A stretch of 64,000 nt of DNA from Paralvinella palmiformis (GCA_025642065.1 JAODUP010000030.1:314001-378000), one strand, 5' to 3'; shown: positions 27,540 through 39,579, numbered from the stretch's first letter. A program made the numbers and translations. Notes: generated by a model from the letters alone, not told the origin.

Positions 27540-27870
27540 ACTGCCTATTTACGTTTCTGCGACTGATCGAAAACTTTACTTTTCGTCACTGAGTAAATGT
27601 GCCACCGATTTTATTCATCACTGACTCCACTCGCTCCCACTGCTATCCGTACACATTACAAATCCTATCCAAAGCAACTCGTAAGCTACACAATCTTTAA
27701 CCCTACTTTATCATGTTTTTACAACGAAACAATGGTGATGTAGTTTATTATCAGTCGAAGATGTTTATAATTGTATTTATTTCCATCTTTTTTATTAAAC
27801 ATTTTACAGAAAGAATATAGTGAAACAATAAACCTAATAAGTAATTATTTATGCTGGCTATCTAGCACTG
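27540..27870. other. CRBN 5' flank
   Basis: AT-rich region just upstream of the CRBN start codon. It should contain the CRBN promoter, but I see no decisive core-promoter word. Confidence 0.3.
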
Positions 27871-27872
27871 CA

Positions 27873-28620
27873 TAATCAGTGGTCTTCGTCATTAAAGAAT
27901 TCCTCCTCGTCGGGATTCACATGAAATGAACCATCACTGTCACTATCAGGGTTATTATTTTGCCGAGCCATATTGGTTGTGTGAGTGGTTTGTCTAGCTT
28001 TACGACGACAAGCTTGAACAATGTGCCCCCCTTGGTTTTGTTGTTCGGGGAGAATCCCCAGGCTGTCGCTTAATTAGCACAGCCTCTATCTTGGAGTGGT
28101 TGAGAAATCTCCTCCCCCACCACTCAAAGGGGAGCAGTACGGAAAGATGTAGCCGAAATACCCTGAGGGTGGTCAATGCCAGGGTGTTTTACGTCCTCAG
28201 GGGGTTTTAACGTCCCCCTTTATTTTAAATAATTCAGTGAGACGGCACCATTTAACGTGGTCAGACACCCACGATGTAGTGAGCCGAGAAATTAATCCCT
28301 GGAAAAGTTTCGACCTCTTACGGGGTTCGAACCTGTGACCGTTGGCACCGAATGCCGGGTGCTTAACCGCTAGGCCATCGGAGCTCACTATGTGCCCCCT
28401 TTTATGACAATTGTTATATATAGTACACATCTTTGAAACGACACTTATCAGAAGAATGTGAGCCACCATATCTTTAACATTTCACGTTCGGACTTTGAAA
28501 ACCTTTAGCACGACGACTATAACAAGTTCTTCAGATGTCTTAATCGTGCCCTAGATTGTTTTCTTTGTTTTTCTGAACCACTTTACTAACGTTTTCCTCC
28601 TGTCAAGAAGAAGGGCACCT
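27873..28620 (-). pseudogene. Ty3/gypsy gag nucleocapsid fragment, split by a SINE
   Basis: Minus-strand reading. Around 28480-28400 there is a decayed knuckle of the CYRxGGSHSSDKCRF type. A second knuckle, CHKRGHIVQAC, is interrupted exactly within GHI by a SINE (28031-28389). Past the SINE the frame continues through ACRRKARQ into an acidic stretch (DSDSDGSFHVNPDEEEFF) and stops near 27878. Double CCHC knuckles followed by a linker to the protease are typical of gypsy gag-pol. It lies downstream of, and so is separate from, the minus-strand pol fragment at 30262. Confidence 0.65.
28031..28389 (-). repeat. SINE family B inserted in gypsy gag
   Basis: Minus-strand head has a CGATGGCCTAGCGGTTAAGC A box and GGTTCGAACCC B box. 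The body contains ACCACGTTAAATGGTGCCG, GACGTTAAAACCCC and CTTTGAGTGGTGGGG. It is flanked by ATGTGCCCCC duplications at 28021-28030 and 28390-28399; removing one copy restores the zinc-knuckle frame. A related tail lies at 57985-58165. Confidence 0.8.
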
Positions 28621-28788
28621 CCGTGGTCTAGCGGTTGCGTGTTGGACCACAGATTACTACGACCCGTGTTTGAATCTTGGCGTGGGCATATCTGAAGGTT
28701 GTTTCATCTTTGACTTCGCTTCATTATCTTTGGAGGTCGCTCGGCCCATTTAGCCTACCAAAAGTGACCGTAAAACATCAATCATCAC
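28613..28788 (+). repeat. SINE family A, copy with 9-bp target-site duplication
   Basis: Starts GGGCACCTCCGTGGTCTAGC, with a GTTTGAATC B-box word and tail CGTAAAACATCAATCATCAC. The exact flanking direct repeats CAAGAAGAA are at 28604-28612 and 28789-28797. Confidence 0.85.
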
Positions 28789-28824
28789 CAAGAAGAAACA
28801 GGACCATGCCTACCATTTAGAATG

Positions 28825-29470
28825 TTTCGACCAATTTCTGAAGTTGAGACCAATGAGATAATCACCTAGACCACGAACAAGTCATGTGACTTTGATCCAC
28901 AGCCCACTTGGGTTTTGAAGAAATGTGTGGATCAACTTCTAGCACTGATAACAGCCATTATTAGTAGGACAATGTGTGGCTCAGCGATCCCTCTGTCTTT
29001 GAAACAAGCCACCATAACCCTGCTGCTTAACAGATATGAAGACTTTCGGTCCTATTTTTAACCTTCCTTTCATCTAAAAAATCACCGAAAAGATAGCAGC
29101 AAGGCGTATAGAAGAAGATTTAGATGACAATGACCTTCATGACATATCGTAGAGGTCTTTCAACAGAAACTGTTATCTTGAAAGTTCACACTCACATTGC
29201 TGGGGCTCTATATGCAGCATCCATGAATGCATTAATTAAGCTTGATTTATCTGCAGCTTTTGGTGTAATCGATCATTCAATACTACTGAAGCGTTTAGGG
29301 TTTTCCTTTGGCATCAAGGAAAAGGCTTAAACCCGGGTAAAGTCGTAACTGACCGACAGGACTCAGTGTGGTTCAGTCGCGGATAAAACATCATCAGATC
29401 TAGGTCTGCATTTTGGTGTACTATAGGGTTCAGTTTTAGAACCAATGAATTACTGTATGTATCGCCAATA
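28825..29470 (+). pseudogene. LINE reverse transcriptase fragment 1
   Basis: Plus strand, several frames. Around 28890-28990 it reads a PTWVLKKCVDQLL-type linker; around 29060-29140 an FRPIFNLPF/ITEKIAARRIEE-type RT start. The open piece 29124-29330 contains YRRGLSTET, LIKLDLSAAF and IDHSILLKRL, with the first catalytic-Asp motif changed from AAFD to AAFG. A degraded (Q)GSVL(G)P block sits near 29420-29440. The order matches non-LTR RT of the L2/CR1/Jockey kind. Stops and frameshifts make it inactive. Confidence 0.7.
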
Positions 29471-29489
29471 TTGTTGTTGTAATATTGAT

Positions 29490-29720
29490 CTTCCAGTTGT
29501 ACATCACCCTTGCACAGTGTTTAAACAAGCCCCACTTACTGAAGTTGTTAAACTGATTTTATCGTCCCTTTATAAGTCTTGTGATCTTATCCCTTCATTT
29601 CTGCTAAAATCTTGTCTTCACACATTAATTGTTCCAATTACCAAAATGATAAATTTACCACTAAGCTTTGGAGTGTTCCCTTCTCATTTTAAACATGCCC
29701 ATTGTGATGTTTGTAGATTG
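29490..29720 (+). pseudogene. LINE fragment 2, RT N-terminal linker
   Basis: The open frame holds KSCDLIPSFLLKSCLHTLI...KMINLPLS.GVFPSHFKHA, the conserved endonuclease-RT linker of the same LINE group. It begins again upstream of the part already passed in fragment 1, so it is a separate, truncated copy in the same orientation. Confidence 0.6.
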
Positions 29721-30184
29721 TCATCAAGTATATTATTAATAAATCACAGATACAATCTTGACCATCTGGTTTATTCCCTAAACTGTTTCCGGTCCGTTAC
29801 AATTCTAAATACCAACATTAAGTCCTCGATATAATTAATTGTGGACTGTTATGGGTTGACAACATTACATCCCCCCCCCACCTTTATTGAAAATGTATCA
29901 TTTCATATATGTTTCACTCAAGTTAAACAAGTATTTGTAATAGGTAAATTTCGAACAATCTTAAATTCAAATTTTGAATATCCGACGATAACACTGAATT
30001 TTACACCTAGATAATGATTTATCTCAAGTCAATTGATAAGCTACATTATTATATATATATATTTGAAACTAACTCTGATAAAACAAATTATAAAATCTTA
30101 CAGAACAATGTACTTCATTTTACATCATAATTACATTCACTCCATTCAGCTTCATTCTTACACATATAGTTGTATAAAACTATA

Positions 30185-30185
<1 letters not shown>
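29721..30185. other. No gene recognised
   Basis: AT-rich filler between the LINE fragment and a long AT microsatellite. A C-run lies at about 29871-29882. Confidence 0.3.

Positions 30186-30256
<71 letters not shown>
30186..30256. repeat. (AT)n microsatellite, about 71 bases
   Basis: Uninterrupted alternating AT directly beyond the stop codon of the gypsy pol tail. Confidence 0.9.
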
Positions 30257-30261
<5 letters not shown>

Positions 30262-31250
30262 CTAGAAATAGTCTTTATATCTTGCTGACATTCTGGTGCG
30301 TCGCTTTGGACGACCTGCTGAGACATCTGTCATATTTGAATTATGACTACTGTCTTGATTAAGTTCATCATTGTTCACTGTTATTATTTCTGGCACGTCT
30401 TGCGAATAATCGTTGTTTTCGATTGTTGACTCGGTTTCAGATTTCTTGTTTTGCTGCCAAGAACAGGACCATTTGCTGTTATCATGCTCCCTTTCACTTG
30501 CACCACAGACATTGGCACACAGAGACTGCCAAGCTTTATCGGGTAGCTGTGACATTTGTAACGGTTGTAGACGTTCATCTTTAGTGACGACAGCACATGT
30601 AGCACAGTTTTTCACTATGTCTTCGGTGAGCTTATCCATGTAGGGAAACCACACCTTAGCTCTCAACAGGGACTTTATTTTTACCAATCCCTGATGACAT
30701 TCATGAGCTATTTGTACAACTTTACGCCTCATCATCACAGGAATAACAATTCGGTGTCCTCGTAACAGAATTCCGTTCTCTGTACCACTAAGTTCACTGG
30801 ACAATTTTCCGTATATTGACATTTTTCACAGTTTTTAAATTCATGCCATTTGATCACATTTTGCAGCGTGGGGTCCTGTTGTGTCGCTTGAATTATTTCT
30901 ATATGCGACAATGCTTTGGGACACGCTGTTTCACACACGTAGTTGATATATTCTTCTGTGACCTTCCTGTCACGCTCACTTGTAGATGCGACTGGGTGAC
31001 GCGACATGTAATCAGCTGGATTATCAGCGCCTGGCCGGTACACTGTGTTAAATGTATATTGCTGTAGACGTAAACACCATCGTTCAATGCGAGGAGATGG
31101 CTTAGCGACAACATTTGAGAATATGCTGACTAATGCTTTGTGGTCTGTGACCACTGTAAACTTTATGTCGTACAGATACAGATGAAAATGTTCGACTCCC
31201 CATCGAACAGCTAGAGCTTCTCGCTCTGTTTGCGAGTAACGAGATTCTAC
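30262..31250 (-). pseudogene. Ty3/gypsy pol fragment: RNase H, integrase zinc finger, tail
   Basis: Minus strand. From 31250: YSQTEREALA and TDHKALVSIF (RNase H), then IERWCLRLQQY and PGADNPADYMSRHP (RNase H end). A frameshift near 30820 leads into a 186-residue open frame with the integrase HHCC zinc finger (HECH...CATC) and KVWFPYMDK. The DDE catalytic core is absent: soon after CATC the frame passes to a Ser/Asn-rich stretch and a basic end RPKRRTRMSARYKDYF, typical of the pol C-terminus. The 5' side is cut by a TIR element at 31251. So it is internally deleted, frameshifted and truncated. Confidence 0.85.
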
Positions 31251-33449
31251 CAGAGAGCTTAAATATAGGGAGGCGTTACTCTTGCCGCTAGATGTTGAAT
31301 TTTAAACCAGTGGCGCCTCCAGCGACCGGAGGTATTTCTCAGATAAACAAAAGCTCTCTGGTTGTCCACATATGATCGTGTACATGTGTGCGATGGTTGA
31401 AATGAATTGCCAATACCAGTACTATATGTTACATGATAACATACTCTTTTATTAATAAACACTTTAATTGTGCACACATGATATTGAAGGAAACGAAGCT
31501 CTGAAACTGTAAATAAATAATTAAGTGATTTCACAGCCCAGTGACTTAATTAATTCATAGTCTACAATTTGCGATCACTTGACAGCTTATTAGAAAATAA
31601 TTGAACGTGGTTTAGGTTATTTCACAGCTTTGTGTGTGGAAGGCGTAGTTTTTTAAATGAAAACAGGTAGGTATATATGAGGTAAATGCATACAAACATA
31701 CTTTCATTATGTCAGTTTATCATTGTCCATAAAGTTTTTATTTATTTGGATATAGACATATAATGATATTTACAGCTATTATAACGCAACCATAACACAA
31801 TTCACCATATAGTCATCATGTCCGTTTATCATATATTAACTAAAAAAAATATAAATTCATTTAAAGTCTACACCTCAATAATATAGACCATGCAATATAG
31901 GCCTGCCCAGCTGAGAACAAAGAATATACATGGAATATTAACAATGTTTATGTTTGCGTTAACATGTTAGAGATAGAGAAATTAGTACTTTCATACAATA
32001 ATCAGCAACAACCAATCCTACAAAAATATGACATTTAGTCCAGATCAGTGAACTATTTAAAATTAGACAGAATATACCCAGAGATGTAATAGACACATGA
32101 TTGACTACTGTAACAAATAAAAAAATCTGGAACCAAGAGAATGGCCTGTTTACATGGTATCTCATCATCATAGAACTTCAAGGACTGAAACAGAACAATA
32201 CCTTGTAAAATAATGACTTGAACCAAGTGCATACACAATGTGTAAACACACGTTTTCCTTTTTTTAAGTTGGTTATTTGATTTGATATGCATTTTTAATT
32301 AAAAAAAGAAACTGAACATTCAAGTACTAATTCGGTGCTTTAAACCTTTTTTTATTAAGATATGAAATGGCTAAAAAAAATTTTATGGGGTTTTTTGCCT
32401 TGTTTTTTATTTAATTAATTTTTTAATACCAATTTTCAATTAATATTTATAAATATTATTACCATCACAGCTGGCCTTGTCTCCTGTATGGGGGTCCTAT
32501 CTGTTAATACCTTCCTCTTTATTTCAGTGGATCATGCGGTGGATTTTGGGACATCAAAAAAAGTTGGAATAGATTCTAGATAAGTTTATCTCTTCTTTTA
32601 TGAATTCCGTTTCAGTGAAGTGTATATCTACACTCTACAATTATATTCAAGTAATTTAAATCTTTCCTATCAAAAATCTGCCCCCAACAATTAATAACCC
32701 CCACTTCGTAAGAAAAAAAATAACAAAATAATTTTCTACACTAGTTATATTTTAAAAATTAATTTCATAACATTTAAATTATAAATAGAAGTCCATATAT
32801 ATCAATAAGTTCCAATTGCTTACGTTTAAAAATAAATATGGATGCAGGTGATCATGTAAATACTCAGCTATTTATAATTACTGTAATTATGGAAAAATTA
32901 TCTGATTATTATTATAGAAAGTCCAATTATATTATTAACAATAACAAAGTAAAATATACCTCCCGCCCATAACATCTTCAATGGCTCCAGTACATGTAAC
33001 TGTAAGCTTATGTATATCTTACATGCCCATTTTGTGATTAATAGGTTGATATTGTTCAATAAAATTTAATAAGATTTGTCTGAAACAAATATAGATCTAG
33101 GTAGATCTTGCTTGGGCCTACTGCTTGGGTCATGTCAAGTAGAGGCGTGTCTACAAATTGTTATGCTTATTTTTTAAACATCCTTTATCTAAAAAAAGCC
33201 AAATCATATAAATTTTTACACTAGCTTTCATTTCCTTTCGGGGATGTCTTTATTTGTGCATACTTTTTCTGTTACTGCAGCCGAAAGCGGCGCAGAATGA
33301 ACCAGTGCCATTAGCGCCATGCCATGTTAACGAAGGGAGCTGTCCGTGACAATCTACCTCCGGTCCCTAGGGCCCTGGCGCTCCATGAATTCAAAATGGC
33401 GCCCCATGTTAAAACGCGAAGTAATACGTCTTGTTATAAATAGTCTTTG
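31251..33449. mobile_element. 2.2-kb TIR element, copy 1
   Basis: About 2199 bases closely matching copy 2 (54103-56289) along its whole length with indels. It begins CAGAGAGCTTAAATATA and ends ...AATGGCGCCCCATGTT...TAGTCTTTG. The two ends are imperfect inverted repeats of about 85 bases sharing CGCCAT(G/T)TTGAATT, GCGCC and GACCGGAGGTA. No transposase coding is visible, so it is non-autonomous. It abuts the truncated gypsy RNase H exactly at 31250/31251; its flanks (CTAC and ATAA) show no target-site duplication, suggesting a later deletion or rearrangement. It lacks about 110 bases that copy 2 has near 54780-54895. Confidence 0.8.
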
Positions 33450-33690
33450 ATAAAGCCATGCGTTCTCAACTGGTGTTATCACTTATTAATTGTTCTAATG
33501 AATAGAACATATTGATAAATCTTTACCAGCCAATGACCTAAATACACCTATATATTTCTAATCTATCTTTCATATCTACGGTATCAGAAAGGGTCGTTTG
33601 TTTTGTTTTGTATCAAGATGTTATCCTTTATGAACTTACAAAGTTACCATAAATAAAGTTTCCAAACTGGATTTTAACCAATTCTGAAGA
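33450..33690. other. No gene recognised
   Basis: AT-rich spacer between the TIR element and the plus-strand gypsy fossil. Confidence 0.3.
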
Positions 33691-34645
33691 CTGAAGATCT
33701 TGATGCCACACTCTCTATCAAAGCACTTCACAGCCATCAATAATCGCCGTGGTCTATTTTGCTACAAGAGGCTTCCGTTTAGAATTTCATCCCCAGCAAT
33801 ATTTCAAAGATGTGTGAATAATATCCTTCAAGGGATTGTAATGGCATGTGGATATCAGGATGGCGTTCTGATATGTGTGCAAGATGATGTTCATGATGTT
33901 AAAACTGTTCTCAAGAGATTTTCTGAAATAGGTGTTCGTGTTAGTGTACTTTTCAAGCAAATGAGGTAGTATACCAGGGTCCCAAAATTAACGCAGAAAA
34001 ACTGCATCTGATTCAGGACCAAGTCTAAGCTATGACTAATATGTTCCTTCATCTGCCAATGTCACCGAATTTAAGTCATTTCTCGGTCTTCTGAATTTTT
34101 ATGGAAAATTCCTTCCTAATCTACCGACTGTTGTGGCTCCCTTAAGTCTCTGGCAGAAAAAAGTTGTAAAATGGCGATTGACCGATGACCAAGAAAAATC
34201 ATTTTACGAGTGAAATTTTTATGCTTAAGTCTTCTAAAATGTTGGTGCATTATAATACCAATAAATAATTAATTCCGACTTGTTAAGCTTCACAGTATGG
34301 CATTAAAGCTAAATTATCGCATAAAATGCCTGATAGATCAGAGAAACCTTTACCGTTCCTCTTTATAACTCGCAGATGATACAAATTGAAATAGAATCAC
34401 TCTCTTTAGTTTTTGGCGTTAAAAGGTTGAACTCATATTTGATAGGTCGAACATTTTGCAAATGATCATAATCCACAATACACACACACACTGTTTGGGG
34501 AATATAAAGGATTTCCAACAAGGACTTCCCCTCATATACCGAGCTGGACATTAACTTTTTCTACCTACAACTATACATTTAGGTATATTCCTGGTATAGG
34601 GACATTAGACATGCCGACGTCATTAGCAGACTTTATATTATGAAC
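33690..34645 (+). pseudogene. Ty3/gypsy RT-RNase H fossil
   Basis: Plus strand. Open piece 33700-33969 contains HRGLFCYKRLPF-like (RRGLFCYKRLPF), AIFQRCVNNILQGI and YQDGVLI; the catalytic YxDD is now YQDG. Later frames give EFKSFLGLLNFYGKFLPNL, a QYGI(G)A...LS/HKMP RNase H start, IESLSLVFGVKRL and an FRYIPG end near 34600. Many stops and frameshifts. Orientation and sequence differ from the minus-strand pol at 30262, so it is another element. Confidence 0.75.
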
Positions 34646-35560
34646 TGTTCGAGATAAATATAAATTTTATTTTATTTGTATCACAATAGAAAGTGACCTT
34701 TAATGTAGAATTAAGTTAACCATGTTAGCGCTCAAACATTAATTTGGTAAATATTCAATGACTTATGCTTTAAACCTAATAATAGCATTAACAATATAGA
34801 AACCATGATCGTTTATGAACAATTAACGAAATTAAGCGTTCCTTTGATAACCATAGTGTAGGTTGAATTGGCGCTATATAAATAAACAATTTGTAAGTGT
34901 TAATATAAAAAGACCGAAAGTGTATTCTGTGATACGGCATGGCCAAGCAAAACGATAAATAAATGTTTTCAGTTTGTGGATAAAAACTGCTGTCGTCTGT
35001 AAAAAGAGTTTGTGGAATTACGAACCAAGACAAACCCTCAAGTTGGAAAATATAAGGAACTTTAGTAGACCTAAAATAGAAGAAGAGCGCAGGACACCAC
35101 ACATATACTATAGTATTTGTGCTTTGAGACTTTGTCAGATAATGGTGTTAGATTAAGAAATTCTCCCTTTTAAATTTATTCCACCAGTGTTCACAGTGGG
35201 AAGTCTAAAATTATACCAAACATATTTTATAGATTTTATCAATCCATTCCCTGACCATAACATACCACAAACATTTATTGCACACTCGTTAGATGTCACT
35301 ACCGGTCACGGTGATATTGACAAAATTATAACATTTGTTAAACTGTTACATTATCTCCGATGAGATTCATTTGTTCGTGATTCTACATAAAAGATATTCA
35401 TCCACCACCATACATAGATTTACACCAAACCGACCACCAATAAAAATTATTCTAGTCTACCCACCACCCATAATTTTTCTATTGCTCAGACCCCATCACC
35501 TATCTATTACTAATAACATTGCCAACCGTGAACCCCTTTTATAGTTAGTTATAATTGGAA
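34646..35560 (+). pseudogene. Possible decayed gypsy integrase continuation
   Basis: Weak traces follow the RT-RNase H fossil: a GHGDIDKI word near 35305-35330, where gypsy integrases carry (G)xxxIDKIL, and a LLLRPHHLSI-type C-terminal stretch near 35485-35510. The zinc finger and DDE residues cannot be placed. It could be chance. Confidence 0.3.
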
Positions 35561-36886
35561 TAGCCCTTATTTAGTTTTAATTAATTGTTATACATACTTT
35601 AAACGCCCTGATTATGCTAGTAGGTAATTAGGGACACAATATTCACATGTATACCAGATCGAACGACCCGAAATATAAATAAAACTACATTACCTCTAAA
35701 GTCCAATATGTGTAATTTTATGTCTGTTTAACCCATAAATTGACTCTATATACATTATATTTGTGTATCACTTGTAAGTTTATTACGACGGATATACGAA
35801 TTGTGCTAATAACAGTCACGTTTAGGAGATATAGCCTATTCCCTTCCACACTAACTGTTAACTGTCAACGTTTCTAAAGACAAATCTTAGAATATAAAGA
35901 TCATCGAATATTGTTGTAAGAGTTTTAAATCGGATTTTGAGAATGGAATTACTGTTTATTCATTAGTGGATTTGTCATTAAATTAACTTTATTACAATTT
36001 TGCTATAAGGCTGCTTTTATATCGTTAATTGATGAAATTTTTGAGCCAGTAACGAAGAAATCTGCTGCTCATCCAAGTGGGGGGAGTATGGGTTTACAAA
36101 TGAGCGTTTAGCTATCAGTAGAATTCGAATTAATTATATTTTATCCGCCTATCAAATTTAGTAATTTTGTGTGTGTTTATATTACATCATTCTGTTCAGT
36201 ATCCAAATATATATATCGGAGTTTGACGTAGTTCATAAGTTATGTTGTTGTTTTTTCCGGGGTTTTTTCTTGGCTGTTTTCATCATGACTGTGCATTATA
36301 TTTTCTGGAAAAGATCTAAAAAGGAATCAGCAATTTTCCATCTTTTTGGCAATGCGAGTTGCTTATACTATTCGGATATCGGGTGACTATATTAACTGGC
36401 GAGCTAAATGGGATGTTTGGCAAGGAACTCATAGTATTTGGAGGATGTTTCAGTAGATGTCGCCCGTCTCCTACATCTTCCCGGCGTGACCGGCGCTGAA
36501 TCTAAACAAAGCACTCAGTCACCGAATGAAAAAAAGAATATTTTATATCATATTGAGATGTTATCACTAAATGATGTATACCTGATGTGAAAATTCGAAA
36601 CAAAAACATTTATGTTATTTCACTGGAAATGAAACAGCTGGTGCCAACTGTTATAAACATCAATTATCTGGTTAATGAAAATGGACACCTGTGTAAATAT
36701 ACATGGTGAGGAATATTGACGATTTCGTAAACAAACAAATAGCCGACTTTAGTGTTATGATTCAGCTCAATAATCAGATAATGTCCACTTCCTTTAACAG
36801 TTTAGTAGCTCTCTCGTTCTCACACTTCCTCCCCCCTCTCTCTCTCCTCTCTCTCACACACACACACACGCACACACACACGCACG

Positions 36887-36917
<31 letters not shown>

Positions 36918-38160
36918 TTGTATCAAACCGATTATTAATATTCATGATAATAGTTATATTATTTAGATGTAGTAAATTAATAAAATAGTCAAGTCAAATA
37001 TATTTTATTATACTGACAAGATCATACATAGATCATCGTGATAACAAAACAAGTAACAACATATACCCAGCCTTACAGGCCTATTGGTCAGTTACATATA
37101 TCTGAGCTTGAGAATAAGTGCTACCTGTATTTCATTTCTATAAAAGAGAGCTTTTACATTTACAAATACTTATAGTTTCAATAATCCATTATAATATTAT
37201 TTATTCGTGATAACATGAACAAGATATATTACCCAATTTCTTTTCACGATTATTGTATTTTGGAAGCCAAAACATGATTAAAATCCGTCAGAACGGTAAA
37301 ATATACAAAGATCTTCCATGCACCAGAGTTTAATCCAGATTACTAAAACACTCTTTCCAAAAACTTTCTTTCAGGCAATACCTCACCCTGGATACACAAT
37401 AGAAACAAATTTACTACGTGCAATGACTAGCAGGAGATATTCGCCATACAGTGATCACATATAATATCAGATACATAATAAACCGGGTCATAATTCATAA
37501 TGTTTAACGGTTTATCTGAAAATTCAATAAAGTTACAGCGTTAATTTTCATAATGTTCTCTATCCGGTAGGACAAATCCCCATTAGAATACTGATTATGT
37601 TACGCCGTATATCGATCTAGCCAAGTATTAGCCACAGGTTGGCTAAATCCCTGAATATTGTTGACTCGGTGAGCAGATCGTAAATATTTCGTCCTGCATA
37701 CATTCCACTAGGTTCATATCAAGTAACTAAGGAAATATTACCTTGTACTAAACTTACTCATCCTGATCGAATTGCATGAAAAGTACATGCGATTAATTTG
37801 ATCAACTTCAGTTCCCTGTGATCAATTTGATTATAACTTGGGATTATATGTGTTTGATAGATTTGAACGAACACAGAGACTTCGATAGGAAATATTATTT
37901 TAAAAGTTACGAAGCATTTACCCATACAATTTCGATTTAAGGAAATCCTATAACATATATATGAACTCAACATCTGGAGAATGGCGTATCTTCGATTAGC
38001 AGCATACACCAAAATATTAATTAGAAACAACTTTTACACTTATATAGATCAAGTAATATACTGTATTAAAAATTGTTGCTATATTATGATAGGTTGTGCA
38101 TTGCATTCTGTTGCATTGCTTTGTTATGTTGTGTTATAATATATCGTATCGTGTCGTGTG
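35561..38160. other. Gene-free, AT-rich
   Basis: Contains a CT/CA compound microsatellite at 36836-36912 and no recognisable coding or RNA gene. Short open frames have no domain similarity I can identify. Confidence 0.35.
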
Positions 38161-38162
38161 AT

Positions 38163-38255
38163 ATCGATGATGATGATGATGATGATTGATTGATGTTTTA
38201 TGGCCTATTTTGTGCACATGATAGGCTAAATAGGCCGTCGTATGATGTCTAATTA
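38163..38255 (-). repeat. SINE family A, tail fragment
   Basis: A GAT/GATT run followed by GATGTTTTATGGCC and CATGATAGGCTAAATAGGCC matches the 3' part of family A in minus orientation. The head is not seen in the same register; the following 200 bases may be a very diverged remainder. Confidence 0.55.
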
Positions 38256-39305
38256 TCCCAGTGGGACAAATACAATTAAAGGTAGTTGATAAGGTTCACA
38301 TCTCTGCTCGAGACAGTATAATAGTTAGCGAGTCAGCTATTATAAACAAAGTGAGGCATTATAGCGTCTGTTACATTATCAGATTCTGCCGTTCCAGATG
38401 TCACCAGTTTTGGCTCCATCATATGGCTACGTCGAGTCGGGATTTAAATCCTTGTCTTATTTATGTCCGTAGGATGTTAAATCTTAAACAAAGAAATTGT
38501 AAGCAATACACGTACTTGATAATTCTTTCTAGTTTTGTTTTGTGCTTTATTTTACACATATATCACATATAATATCCTTCAAACTAGAAATTTCACAGCA
38601 ACATCAACAACAAAAACAACAACAAAAAGAACAATAATAATAATAAGAACCATTATAACGAACACGAAAAAAACATTTATTTTCTTCAATACTTTCATTA
38701 AAATTAAAATACTTTTTATGTGTAGCCTCTGATTTCTTTTCTTCAAAAATGATCCTGGATTGCACTCAACTACTAGGGTGAAAACCAATTCACCCATAAT
38801 TAGCGAAATAATTTATAGGCGTCGCATTATTTGAACTGAAGGTGCACTGTTCCTTTATATCAGTATGACGATTTTACTGGCATCAAGTAAATATAGCATT
38901 ATGGGAATTATTGTGGATTGACACTCTTTTAGACTACTTTTCGAACGCAATGGGATTTGAAAAAAAATATGGACCTGGTACAGTAAAATCCTGACATTTA
39001 CTAATTAAAGTAATAAATAATAAAACTAATCATGTATAATCCAAAACACTTCTACAACACGGTTTGTTTTAAGGTTGTGCTTTATGTATGGGCCTTTTTC
39101 TTGGACCATACATTAATATCTTTTTACATAATTGTTTTAGCCGAGATGCCTAACTTTATATTGGTTAAATCCTAATAATTATCATAATAATTATGGCTTC
39201 GAACTAATTAAAAAAGTATTTGCCTTTCCAATTTGTCTAATGTAATGAATACATATAATGTATTTTATTAATAAATAGGTGATCTTCAGTAGCAGGGCAT
39301 TTTGC
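38256..39305. other. No gene recognised
   Basis: AT-rich. Short A-rich open frames around 38535-38797 come from low-complexity AAC/AAT runs. Confidence 0.3.
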
Positions 39306-39307
39306 AG

Positions 39308-39308
<1 letters not shown>

Positions 39309-39361
<53 letters not shown>

Positions 39362-39382
39362 CACTACACACACACACACACA
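39309..39382. repeat. (AT)n then (CA)n microsatellite
   Basis: About 50 bases of AT followed by a CA run, lying just upstream of the proposed DNAJB9 promoter. Confidence 0.9.
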
Positions 39383-39469
39383 GTGTGAGTATATAAAATT
39401 TAATTGATGGCTCTTTGTTCTTCTTTTCATAAAACTTTTATTTGGGGTATTTACAGGTTATTCAAACAG

Positions 39470-39573
39470 CCAATCAGAATTGTCCTCGTCTGCCTACGAG
39501 TACATCCTGTCTACAACAGGAGAAGCAGATCGACTGACATGTTAATGTTACGTGATTCACGCACTTCGATTGG
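39470..39573 (+). promoter_or_regulatory. Putative ER-stress-responsive promoter of DNAJB9
   Basis: CCAAT at 39470-39474, exactly nine bases, then CCTCG at 39484-39488: one mismatch from the ER stress response element CCAAT-N9-CCACG bound by NF-Y and ATF6/XBP1. An ACGTG-core site (TTACGTGA, 39548-39555) and an inverted CCAAT (ATTGG, 39569-39573) follow. DNAJB9 orthologues are known unfolded-protein-response targets, so the context fits. The assignment is inference. Confidence 0.5.
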
Positions 39574-39579
39574 TTGATA

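Noticed and set aside
28300..28389. tRNA gene
   Set aside because: A and B boxes are present, but the sequence is flanked by TSDs and continues into a SINE body; stems do not pair as a tRNA.
28197..28469. 90-codon minus-strand frame
   Set aside because: A chance chimera of a gypsy zinc knuckle and the inserted SINE.
36703..36966. 87-codon frame with a (TH)n run
   Set aside because: CT/CA microsatellite translation.
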